Below, one piece after another: positions 50,253 through 58,328 of a stretch of 64,000 bases of DNA. This DNA is from Shinella yambaruensis (GTDB taxonomy: Bacteria; Pseudomonadota; Alphaproteobacteria; Rhizobiales; Rhizobiaceae). Position 1 is the stretch's first letter, and the number at the start of each line of letters is the position of its first letter. The notes beneath the pieces are model-generated. The model did not search any database and was not told where the DNA came from. It saw nothing but the letters and a program-made list of their open reading frames with translations. The stretch lies in the NCBI RefSeq assembly GCF_022899355.1, contig NZ_JALJCK010000002.1, positions 310,001-374,000 on the forward strand. Direction: 5' to 3'. The position numbers and the translations under genes were made by a program.

Positions 50253-51110
50253 TCACAGTGTGCTGCCGGCCATCACCGCCGACAGGCAGGACGATTGATA
50301 GTCAAAACCGGCCTGCGCCACAACGAGCCTTTTGACCGATGCCAGCGCATCCTCGTGCGGCTCGATGCGCCGCCCCTCCGCGTCCGCGGCGACGACCTGC
50401 CCGCCGGCCGCCTCGACCAGCTGGATTCCGGCCGCGATGTCCCAGGCATTGAACTTCGATTCGTAGCAGACCGCCACGCGGCCGACGGCGACATAGGCAA
50501 GATGCAGCGCGCAGGAGCCGAGCCGGCGCACGGCGCGGAACGCGTTGACGAGGTCGGCATGGGCTTCCTGGGCGGCGCGGGAAGGGCGCTCGCCCTCGTA
50601 GGGCGCATTCGTCAGCACTTCCACCTCGCGGTCCGTGCGTCCGCGCAGGAAGGGTTTTGTCGGCTCGCCGTTCAGCGTCAGCCGGCCGTGCGCGGCCATG
50701 AACAGCTCCTCGCGGACCGGATCGTAGACGACGCCGCAGACCGCCTTGCCGGCGTGATAGGCGGCGATCGAGACACAGAAGAAGGGCAGGCCCGAGGCGA
50801 AATTGCTGGTGCCGTCGATCGGGTCGATGATCCAGGTCGTCTCGCCTTCGCCCTGCCAGCCGCCTTCCTCGCCGAGGATGCGCGAGGCCGGCAGGCGCGA
50901 CCAGATCGTGTCGCACGCGGCCCGTTCCGCCGCCTTGTCCGAGGCGGTCACGATGTCGAAGAAGCCGGCCTTCTGCTGGGTCTGCAGGGTTTCCGGGCTG
51001 GCATTGACGAAGCCCCGGTGCGCGACGATGCCGGCGGCCAGTGCGGCTTCGCAGGCCACGGTCGCGATCATGTCATGAAGGTCCGTGGTGAGGGGCTGGT
51101 TGAGGGTCAT
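50253..51110 (-). CDS. Inositol monophosphatase family protein
   Basis: Mg2+-dependent phosphatase of 285 residues: GEEGGW, WIIDPIDGTSNFASGLPFF (metal-binding DPIDGT) and WDIAAGIQLVEAAGG. The family dephosphorylates inositol phosphates, histidinol phosphate, fructose bisphosphate or PAP. The ATG at 51110 overlaps the ATPase stop (ATGA). In an operon with a transporter and a phosphosugar-type regulator it probably acts on an imported phosphorylated compound. Confidence 0.9.
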   Translation of the reverse strand: MTLNQPLTTDLHDMIATVACEAALAAGIVAHRGFVNASPETLQTQQKAGFFDIVTASDKAAERAACDTIWSRLPASRILGEEGGWQGEGETTWIIDPIDGTSNFASGLPFFCVSIAAYHAGKAVCGVVYDPVREELFMAAHGRLTLNGEPTKPFLRGRTDREVEVLTNAPYEGERPSRAAQEAHADLVNAFRAVRRLGSCALHLAYVAVGRVAVCYESKFNAWDIAAGIQLVEAAGGQVVAADAEGRRIEPHEDALASVKRLVVAQAGFDYQSSCLSAVMAGSTL

Positions 51111-52204
51111 GCGGCTTTTCCCATGCTGGCTGTTTCGGTTTCCGGCAGGATCCAGACCGGCCGGCTGTCGATGGAAAGGCGCAGCGTCTGGCCGACCTCG
51201 GCAACGCCCGTCCGGTAATAGTCGCTGTCGAGGAAGACGCATTCCTGGCCTTCGATCTCGGTAAGGTACTCGACATGGGCGCCCTGGAAGACGACGCGGC
51301 GCACCTTCGCCTCCATCGCACCGTCGGGATCGACCCGGATATGCTCCGGCCGCACGACGCAGCGCACCGCCTCGCCCGGCCTGAAGGCGCGGGGGCCGCG
51401 CGCCAGCGTGAAGGCGACCGTCGTGCTGATGCGCACGCGCACCGTTGTCTCGTCCACGGTCTCGACCGTGCCGCGAAGAATGTTTGCCTTGCCCATGAAT
51501 TCGGCGACGAAGCCGGTGCCGGGGCGGGAATAGACGTTGAGCGGCGTGTCGTCCTGCTCGATGACGCCGCCGCGCATCACCACCACGCGGTCGGAGATCG
51601 CCATGGCCTCGCTCTGGTCGTGGGTGACGTAGAGGCTGGTGATGCCGAGGCGCAGCTGGATGGCGCGCAGCTCGTCGCGCATGCGCTCACGCAGCTGCGC
51701 GTCGAGGTTGGAAAGCGGCTCGTCGAAGAGCAGCACCTTCGGCTGGGTGACGACGGCGCGGGCGAGCGCCACGCGCTGCTGCTGGCCGCCGGAGAGCCGC
51801 GCGGGCGCGCGGTCGGCATATTGCGCGAGCGCCATGGTCTCGAGGATGGAATCGACCCGGTCCTTCATCTCGCCCTTGGCCAGGGGCAGAAGGCGCACGC
51901 CGTATTCGACGTTCTCGCGCACCGTCATGTGCGGGAAGAGGGCGTAGCTCTGGAACACCATGCCGACATTGCGGGCGTTGACCGGCACGTTGGTGACATC
52001 GCGCCCGCCTATGGTGATCGTGCCGTCCGTCGGCGTCTCGAAGCCGGCGAGCATGCGCAGCGTCGTCGTCTTGCCGCAGCCGGAGGGGCCGAGCAGGGTG
52101 ACGAGCGTGCCTTCCTCGATGGTGAGGTTCAGCCGGTCGACGGCGGTCGCGCCGGCAACGCCGGGATAGCGCTTGGTGATGTTGGAGAAGATGACTTTCG
52201 ACAT
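51107..52204 (-). CDS. ABC transporter ATP-binding protein (PotA/FbpC/AfuC-like)
   Basis: ATPase of 365 residues: Walker A LLGPSGCGKTT, Q-loop VFQSYALFPHMT, signature [16 protein letters not shown], Walker B VLLFDEPLSNLDAQ, and a C-terminal TOBE/OB domain (about 245-360). It starts at 52204 and is 5 nt from the permease gene. It powers the two-domain permease. Confidence 0.93.
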   Translation of the reverse strand: MSKVIFSNITKRYPGVAGATAVDRLNLTIEEGTLVTLLGPSGCGKTTTLRMLAGFETPTDGTITIGGRDVTNVPVNARNVGMVFQSYALFPHMTVRENVEYGVRLLPLAKGEMKDRVDSILETMALAQYADRAPARLSGGQQQRVALARAVVTQPKVLLFDEPLSNLDAQLRERMRDELRAIQLRLGITSLYVTHDQSEAMAISDRVVVMRGGVIEQDDTPLNVYSRPGTGFVAEFMGKANILRGTVETVDETTVRVRISTTVAFTLARGPRAFRPGEAVRCVVRPEHIRVDPDGAMEAKVRRVVFQGAHVEYLTEIEGQECVFLDSDYYRTGVAEVGQTLRLSIDSRPVWILPETETASMGKAA

Positions 52205-52209
52205 GGGGC

Positions 52210-53892
52210 TTACCTCTTCGATGTCGAATTGAGAACGAGCTGCATGAGCGCCAGGATGGCGAGCACGACGAAGACGAGGATGCTGCAATAGGCGGCCGCC
52301 ACGCCGAGCTTCAGCGTTTCCACCTGCGACAGGATGGTGACGGTGATCAGCGTCCAGTTGGCCGAGACGAGGAAGATCACCGCCGACAGCGTCGTCAGCG
52401 AGCGCGTGAAGGCATAGGAGAGCGAGGTGAACAGCGCGGGCTTCAGGAGCGGCAGGGTGATCTGGAAGAAGGTCCGCGTGTTGGAGGCGCCGAGAATGGT
52501 GGAGGCTTCCTCGATGGACTTGTCGATCTGGCGCAGCTGGTTGGAGCCGGCCTCGATGCCGACCTGCAGGTTCTTCACGACCATGGCGGCAATGACGATG
52601 AAGGCGGTGCCGGTCAGGAGCAGCGGCGGGGCGTTGAAGGTGCTGACATAGCCGATGCCGAGAATGGTGCCGGGCGCGGCGAAGGAGAGGAGCGTGCCCC
52701 AGCGCAGCAGGAAGCTTCCCGGGAAGGCCTTGCGGATCAGGAGATAGGCGATCAGCATGCCGGCGATGGCGGTGACGGGCGTTGCGATGCCCGCGAGCAG
52801 CAGCGAGTTGCTGAGCGTGTGGAAGCCGGCGGTGAAGACGGTGACGTAGTGCGCCGTCGTCAGCGTGTTGTCGACGCCCGGCAGCCTGGTGAAGGAGACG
52901 TAGATCACCGTCAGGTAGAAGAGCAGGATGGCAAGCACGATGGCGTAGCAGGCGATGGTGAGCGGCACGACGACCGCGCCGGAAATGCGGATCGTCTGGG
53001 CGGAGGGCTTGCCCGTGACCGTGACATAGCTGCGCTTGCTCACCCAGTAGCGGTGGATGAGGAAGGCGGTCATCGAGGGCACCAGCATGAGGCTGGCGAG
53101 CAATGCGCCGGCCTGCAGGTTGAAGTAGCCCACCATCTGCGAATAGGCCTCGACGGCAAGCGTGTTGAAATTGCCGCCGATCAGCATCGGATTGCCGAAA
53201 TCCTCGACCGACTTCACGAAGACGAGCAGCGTGGAGGAGAGGATGGCCGGCGTCACCAGCGGCAGCGTGACCCGCGAGAAGGTCGTCCAGCGCGAGGCGC
53301 CGAGCGAGGCGGAGGCGTCCTCCAGCGCGCTGTCGATCGATTGCAGCATGCCGCGGATGTTGAGATAGGCGATGGGCGTGAAGGCAAGCGACTGGATCAG
53401 CACGAGGCTATGGAAGCCGTAGACATTGGCGTTGCGGATGCCGAGCAGTTCGCGGGTGATGAGGCCCGAGCGGCCGAACAGGATGACCACCGCCAGCGCC
53501 ATGACGAAGGGCGGCGAGATGATCGGCAGGAGCGCCACGCCATGCACGAAGATCTTGCCCGGCATCGTGGTGCGTGTCGCGGAGAAGGCGAGCAGGAAGC
53601 CGGCGGCCGTGGCGATCAGCGCCGAGGTGGCGCCGAGCAGCAGCGTGTTGGCGAGCGATTCCCAGACGAAGGACTGCGACAGCGTGCTGATGAGGACGGC
53701 GATGTCGAAGCCGTGCTCGGTGACGACCGCCTGTTTCAGGACGGTGAAGATCGGCAGGGCGGCGAAGACCAGCACCGAAAGCGTGGTGACGGCGAAAATG
53801 CCGAACAGCCAGGGATCGACGACGATGTTGCGCAGGAAGGCCGGCGCTGCCGCCGTCCGCCCGGACGGCGTCGCTTGCGAGGCGAGGGTCAT
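52210..53892 (-). CDS. ABC transporter permease, two fused membrane domains (FbpB/AfuB-like)
   Basis: Membrane protein of 560 residues with two BPD-type halves, each holding an EAA-like loop: DSALEDASASLGASRWTTFSRV and DKSIEEASTILGASNTRTFFQI. This double layout is typical of Fbp/Afu/Thi-type importers. AAGGAG just before 53892 fixes the start. AfuB-type systems were once called iron transporters, but one is reported to carry hexose phosphates, which fits the neighbouring phosphatase and RpiR regulator. Confidence 0.92.
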   Translation of the reverse strand: MTLASQATPSGRTAAAPAFLRNIVVDPWLFGIFAVTTLSVLVFAALPIFTVLKQAVVTEHGFDIAVLISTLSQSFVWESLANTLLLGATSALIATAAGFLLAFSATRTTMPGKIFVHGVALLPIISPPFVMALAVVILFGRSGLITRELLGIRNANVYGFHSLVLIQSLAFTPIAYLNIRGMLQSIDSALEDASASLGASRWTTFSRVTLPLVTPAILSSTLLVFVKSVEDFGNPMLIGGNFNTLAVEAYSQMVGYFNLQAGALLASLMLVPSMTAFLIHRYWVSKRSYVTVTGKPSAQTIRISGAVVVPLTIACYAIVLAILLFYLTVIYVSFTRLPGVDNTLTTAHYVTVFTAGFHTLSNSLLLAGIATPVTAIAGMLIAYLLIRKAFPGSFLLRWGTLLSFAAPGTILGIGYVSTFNAPPLLLTGTAFIVIAAMVVKNLQVGIEAGSNQLRQIDKSIEEASTILGASNTRTFFQITLPLLKPALFTSLSYAFTRSLTTLSAVIFLVSANWTLITVTILSQVETLKLGVAAAYCSILVFVVLAILALMQLVLNSTSKR

Positions 53893-54058
53893 GATGGGGC
53901 TCCTTGAGCGGTCCGCGCGGAACCGCATGAAGACAAAGAGAGCGAGCCTTTCGCCTGCTGACAAGCCCCTTGCCAGGGGCTGCCCTTTCTCCCCGCCGGG
54001 AAGAAAGGGCAGCCGGCTGGGAGAGGGGAGGCGGCGGCCGGTCGGTGGTCGGAGTGGC

Positions 54059-55078
54059 TTACTTGGCGTCGGCCTTGTGGCGGACGTCGTTCTCGTAGCG
54101 CTCCAGCAGGCGCGCGCGGTTCTCGCCGGCCCAGGTGAAGTCGTAGTCGATCATCTTGACGTTCGACAGGTCGATCCTGGCATCCGGGTTCTTGTAGCCA
54201 GGCACGATCGGGCCGCGGAAGGTGGCGCCGATGGCGGCTTGGCCCTTTTCCGTCAGCACCCAGTCGAGGAAGGCGCTGGCGCCCTTGGCCTGCTCCTCCG
54301 GCGCATTGGCGATGGCAGCGGCGGCATTCACCTCGAAGCCGGTGCCTTCCTCCGGGAAGGAATAGCCGACCGGATAACCCTGGGCGAGCGCCGCCTCGAT
54401 GTCCTGCGTATAGGCCATGGCGAGCGCGATCTCGTTGTTGGCGACCATGCGGGAGGGGGCGATGCCGGAGCGGGTGTACTGCACGACGTTCTTGTCGATC
54501 TCCTTCATCAGCGTGAAGGCCGGCTCCTCGCCGAGCAGCTGGACGGTCGAGGCGAGCGCGACATAGGCCGTGCCGGACGAGGCCGGATGGGCGAGCGCCA
54601 CGCTGTCCTTGAAGGCCGGATCGGCGAAGGCCTCCCAGCTCGTCGGCGGCTTGGCGCCGATTTCGTCGAGCACCTGCTGGCTGTAGGCGAAGACGATGGG
54701 CGACAGCGAGATCGGCGTCCAGCGGGCTTCCTTGTCGGTGTAGCGCGGATCGACCTTGTCGATGCCAGCGGCCTTGTGCGCGGCAAGCAGGCCTTCGCCG
54801 GCCGCCTGGATGAAGTTGTCCGCCGCGCCTGCCAGCCAGAGGCCGGCTTGCGGATTGGCCTTTTCGGCGCGGATGCGGGCGAGGATCTCGCCGGCGCCGA
54901 TGCGCACGAACTGCGCCTCGATGCCGGTATCGTCCTTGAAGGCCTTCAGCACGGCGCCGCAATCGTCTTCCGACATCGGGCAATAGACGGTCATTCCCGC
55001 AGCATCGGCGCTACCGGCCGAAAAGACGTGCGAGCACAGGACTACGAGCGCTGAGGCCAGCGCGAAACGGCGTGACAT
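54059..55078 (-). CDS. ABC transporter substrate-binding protein (FbpA/AfuA-like)
   Basis: Periplasmic binding protein of 339 residues with signal MSRRFALASALVVLCSHVFSAGSADA and a type-II PBP fold. MTVYCPMSEDDCGAVLKAFKD opens the mature part. The classical FbpA iron-binding Tyr pair is not obvious, only single tyrosines. This supports a small anionic ligand, possibly a sugar phosphate, rather than iron. It is the first gene of the minus-strand operon, 166 nt before the permease gene. Confidence 0.9.
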   Translation of the reverse strand: MSRRFALASALVVLCSHVFSAGSADAAGMTVYCPMSEDDCGAVLKAFKDDTGIEAQFVRIGAGEILARIRAEKANPQAGLWLAGAADNFIQAAGEGLLAAHKAAGIDKVDPRYTDKEARWTPISLSPIVFAYSQQVLDEIGAKPPTSWEAFADPAFKDSVALAHPASSGTAYVALASTVQLLGEEPAFTLMKEIDKNVVQYTRSGIAPSRMVANNEIALAMAYTQDIEAALAQGYPVGYSFPEEGTGFEVNAAAAIANAPEEQAKGASAFLDWVLTEKGQAAIGATFRGPIVPGYKNPDARIDLSNVKMIDYDFTWAGENRARLLERYENDVRHKADAK

Positions 55079-55172
55079 ATCGATTTCCTCCAGGTGACGC
55101 CACGGCCTCCTGCAAAGACCGGTCGGGTCCTCGCGTCTCACCGCCGTGGGTGAGCATGGGTATAATGAAGAA

Positions 55173-55210
55173 ATCTACATTTGTCAAAAAAAATGTAGAT
55201 AAGCTACATT
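55173..55210. promoter_or_regulatory. Putative RpiR operators upstream of the Afu-like operon
   Basis: Two overlapping inverted repeats share a half-site: ATCTACATTT-N8-AAATGTAGAT (55173-55200) and AATGTAG-N5-CTACATT (55192-55210). The second reads TGTAG-N5-CTACA, the general form of HexR/RpiR-type operators. They lie 95-132 nt upstream of the binding-protein start, whose operon ends in an rpiR gene. Confidence 0.6.
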
Positions 55211-55278
55211 CACTTCTCAACCGTGCCGCTGGTGCCCGTGGCAGCCGGCTATGCCATTGCGTGATCTCCCACCTTCGG

Positions 55279-55302
55279 TACTAATATTCTTATATTTTAG
55301 TA
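55279..55302. promoter_or_regulatory. Putative GntR operator before the EamA transporter gene
   Basis: TACTAATATT-N2-TATATTTTAGTA. TACTAATAT recurs before the Dpp-type operon (56343-56358) and, inverted, before the GntR/dehydratase genes (61711-61726), and nowhere obvious in between. Confidence 0.5.
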
Positions 55303-55411
55303 TGGATCGCCGCGTCGCCATGCCGTAAGTTCGCGCGCAGGAAGAGGGGCGTGCGCGGAGGAAGGTCATGGCGTTCCACATCATATCCGGGCCGGTCGCG
55401 GGCGGTTTTGC

Positions 55412-56299
55412 GTGAGGGCGGCGGTGCCGGGGCCGCGGGCAGGCGCGGCAGTGCTCATCATGGTGTGTGCGGCCATGCTGGCGGGGCTCGATGCGGTGAT
55501 CGTGCGCATGCTGGCGGGCGGCGTCCATCCGCTGATCATCGGGTTCTTCCGGGCGTTGTTCGGCCTTCTCGCCGTGCTGCCATTCCTGTTGCGGCGGGTC
55601 GAGATCATGGCGTCCCCCTATCGCGCGCTGCACGTCGTGCGCGCGGGCCTGAAGTTCGCCTCGCTCGTCGCCCTGTTCATCGCCTTCGGGCATGCCCCGC
55701 TCGCCGATGCCACGGCGATCAACTTCACCATGCCGATCTTCCTCACGCTCGGCGCCTGGATCTTCCTCAAGGAGAAGGTCGCGCTGTCCGTGGTCTTCGG
55801 CGTGCTGGCCGGATTCATCGGCATCGTCATCATCATACGGCCCGGCGCCGGCGCGTTCGATCCCTGGCTGCTCTTTGCCCTTGCCGGCGCGATCCTGACG
55901 GCGATCAGCCAGCTAATCCTGCGGCGCATGGCGCTGCGTGACACGACCGATCGCCTCGTCGCCTGGAACCTGCTGGCGATGGCACCGCTGGGCCTTCTCG
56001 CCGCTCTGCCGGTCTGGGCGGCGCCGAGCCCGGCGCAGATCGGCCTGCTGGCGTTGCAGGGTGGGCTGGGGGCGCTCAACATGGCGCTCATCACGCGCGC
56101 CTTCGCCATGGCGAGCGCGTCGTTCCTCGCGCCGCTCGATTTCCTGCGCCTGCCGGTCGTGGCGGGGCTCGCCTTCCTGTTCTTCGGCGAGGTCGCGCCG
56201 GTGACGACCTGGATCGGTGCCGCGATCATCTTCGGCGCAGCGCTCCTGGCGGCCGGCGGCGCGCGGTGGCGGCGTCACCGCGCCGAGGGCGGCGACTGA
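55412..56299 (+). CDS. DMT (EamA) family transporter
   Basis: Ten-segment EamA protein of 295 residues with two repeats (INFTMPIFLTLGAWIFLKEKV and SFLAPLDFLRLPVVAGLAFLFFGE). The start is a GTG at 55412 without a good ribosome-binding site; an ATG at 55460 would shorten the first membrane segment. It lies between the Afu-like operon and the Dpp-like operon and shares the TACTAATAT motif with the latter. The cargo is unknown. Confidence 0.85.
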   Translation: MRAAVPGPRAGAAVLIMVCAAMLAGLDAVIVRMLAGGVHPLIIGFFRALFGLLAVLPFLLRRVEIMASPYRALHVVRAGLKFASLVALFIAFGHAPLADATAINFTMPIFLTLGAWIFLKEKVALSVVFGVLAGFIGIVIIIRPGAGAFDPWLLFALAGAILTAISQLILRRMALRDTTDRLVAWNLLAMAPLGLLAALPVWAAPSPAQIGLLALQGGLGALNMALITRAFAMASASFLAPLDFLRLPVVAGLAFLFFGEVAPVTTWIGAAIIFGAALLAAGGARWRRHRAEGGD

Positions 56300-56342
56300 T
56301 TTCGCCAAACGTGAAAAAACAGGTTCACAAAAATCTCAGATG

Positions 56343-56358
56343 TACTAATATATTACTT
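56343..56358. promoter_or_regulatory. Putative GntR operator before the Dpp-type ABC operon
   Basis: TACTAATATATTACTT, 126 nt upstream of the first permease start. It matches the sites at 55279 and 61711 in the half-site TACTAATAT. An 8-bp inverted repeat TGCAGGAG/CTCCTGCA follows further downstream in the leader. Confidence 0.5.
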
Positions 56359-56483
56359 ACGGTGGGTTCAGGCGACGTGCCGTCGATTGGTCCGCAGGGG
56401 CCTGCAGGAGCCGGGAGGGCGGCCTCCTGCAAGACGGCCGCGGCAGGACCGGACCCATGAAATTCTCGCTCGGGAGGAGTGGC

Positions 56484-57398
56484 ATGAAATCATTCATCGG
56501 CAAGCGGGCCATTGCCAGCGGCGTTTCGCTGGTGGGGCTCGTCGTCCTTGTGTTCTTCCTGTCGAGGCTGACGGGAGACCCGACCGACCTCTACCTGCCG
56601 CTCGATGCGTCCGTGGAGATGCGCGAGCAGTTCCGCCAGATGCACGGTTTCAACGATCCGCTGATCGTGCAGTTCGGCCGCTATGTCGCCGATCTCGTGC
56701 AGCTTGACTTCGGCCATTCGCTGCGCCAGGCGCGGCCGGCGATGGAGGTGGTGCTGGAGGCCTTCTCCTGGACATTCCGGCTCGCCGTCATCACCATGAG
56801 CTGCGTGACGGTGGCGGCGATCGTCATCGGGTCGCTCGCCGCCTTCCGCGTCGGCGGCATCTTCGACCGGATCGCCACCTTCTTCTCGCTGATCGGCGCC
56901 TCCGCCCCGGATTTCTGGCTCGCCATCGTCGCCATCGTCATCTTCGCAGTCAACCTGCACTGGCTGCCGACCTCGGGAACGGGGACGGCGCTGCACTGGA
57001 TCCTGCCGGTCAGCGTGCTCTTCATCCGCCCCTTCGGCCTGATCCTGCAGGTGGTGCGCGGCTCGATGATCAACGTGCTCTCCTCCGCCTATGTGAAGAC
57101 GGCGCGGGCGAAGGGCGTGCGCACGCCGCGCATCATCTTCGTGCACGGCCTGCGCAACGCCATGCTGCCGGTCATCACCGTGATCGGCGACCAGGCCGCG
57201 GCGATCCTCAACGGCGCCGTCGTGGTCGAGACGGTCTTTGGCTTTCCGGGCATCGGCAAGCTGATGATCGATTCCATCCTGCTGCGCGATTTCGCCGTTG
57301 TGCTCGCCGTGATCATGGTCTCCGCGCTGGCGATCTTCCTCATGAACCTCCTGATCGACCTCGCCTATGCGCTGCTCGATCCCCGTATCCGGTATTGA
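56484..57398 (+). CDS. Peptide/opine-type ABC transporter permease (DppB-like)
   Basis: Permease of 304 residues in the DppB/OppB family: LTGDPTDLYLP and MREQFRQMHGFNDPLIVQFGRYV in the periplasmic N-terminal loop, and the EAA loop YVKTARAKGVRTPRII. GGGAGGAG just upstream favours 56484 over 56457. It begins an operon with DppC- and DppDF-like genes, but no binding-protein gene lies next to it. Confidence 0.92.
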   Translation: MKSFIGKRAIASGVSLVGLVVLVFFLSRLTGDPTDLYLPLDASVEMREQFRQMHGFNDPLIVQFGRYVADLVQLDFGHSLRQARPAMEVVLEAFSWTFRLAVITMSCVTVAAIVIGSLAAFRVGGIFDRIATFFSLIGASAPDFWLAIVAIVIFAVNLHWLPTSGTGTALHWILPVSVLFIRPFGLILQVVRGSMINVLSSAYVKTARAKGVRTPRIIFVHGLRNAMLPVITVIGDQAAAILNGAVVVETVFGFPGIGKLMIDSILLRDFAVVLAVIMVSALAIFLMNLLIDLAYALLDPRIRY

Positions 57399-57401
57399 GC
57401 G

Positions 57402-58328
57402 ATGACCATGACCGACACGCAAACTCTCTCCGGACGAAAGCCGGGCGGTGCGCTGGCCCGCTGGTTCTCCATGCTGTGGGCGGACAAGTTCGCCTTCTTC
57501 GCGGCGCTCTTCCTGCTGCTGGCACTGCTCTGTGCGCTCTTCGGCCCCCTCCTTCTGGAGGCGGTCGCCACGAAGCAGAACCTGCGCGGCCGCAACGCGC
57601 CGCCCTTCGATCTTGCGCGCGGCTGGATCTACATTCTCGGCGCCGACGCGCTCGGCCGGCCGCTGCTGGCCCGCATCGTCGTGGCGGCGCAGAACACGAT
57701 GCTCGTCGCGGGCGCGGCGGTGCTGGCCTCGTCGCTCGTCGGCGGCACGCTGGGGCTGGTGGCCGGCTACAGCCGGCGATCCGCCAGCCAGTGGATCATG
57801 CGGCTCGGCGACGTCATCATGTCCTTCCCCTCGCTGCTGCTCGCCGTCATCGTGCTCTACATGCTCGAGCCCTCCGTCGCCAACATCGTGCTGGTGCTCG
57901 CCGTCACGCGCATCCCGATCTACCTGCGCACGACGCGCGCCGAGGTGCTGGAGGTGCGCGAGCGCATGTTCGTGCAGGCCGCGACCGTGATGGGCGCCTC
58001 GCACCGGCGCATCGTCTTCCGTCATATCCTGCCGGTGATCCTGCCGACGCTGGTGACGATCGCGACGCTGGATTTCGCCTTCGTCATGCTGGCCGAATCC
58101 TCGCTCTCCTTCCTCGGCATCGGCATCCAGGCGCCGGAGATCACCTGGGGTCTCATGGTCAGCCAGGGTCGGCCCTATCTCACCAATGCCTGGTGGCTGT
58201 CCTTCTGGCCGGGCCTTGCGATCATCCTGACGACCCTGTCGCTCAATCTTCTTTCGAACTGGATGCGCATCGCGCTCGATCCGACGCAGCGCTGGCGCCT
58301 TGAAATGGGAGGCCGCAGGAATGGCTGA
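57402..58328 (+). CDS. Peptide/opine-type ABC transporter permease (DppC-like)
   Basis: Permease of 308 residues: N-terminal cytoplasmic tail, one membrane segment, then GADALGRPLLARIVVAAQNT (the GTDxxGRD motif of DppC) and the EAA loop FVQAATVMGASHRRIVFRH. It overlaps the following ATPase gene by 8 nt. Confidence 0.93.
   Translation: MTMTDTQTLSGRKPGGALARWFSMLWADKFAFFAALFLLLALLCALFGPLLLEAVATKQNLRGRNAPPFDLARGWIYILGADALGRPLLARIVVAAQNTMLVAGAAVLASSLVGGTLGLVAGYSRRSASQWIMRLGDVIMSFPSLLLAVIVLYMLEPSVANIVLVLAVTRIPIYLRTTRAEVLEVRERMFVQAATVMGASHRRIVFRHILPVILPTLVTIATLDFAFVMLAESSLSFLGIGIQAPEITWGLMVSQGRPYLTNAWWLSFWPGLAIILTTLSLNLLSNWMRIALDPTQRWRLEMGGRRNG

Noticed and set aside
54059-55078. Ferric-iron binding protein FbpA as the function of the Afu-like binding protein
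   Set aside because: The FbpA Tyr-Tyr pair is not evident, no iron box was seen upstream, and the operon encodes a phosphatase and a phosphosugar-type regulator.
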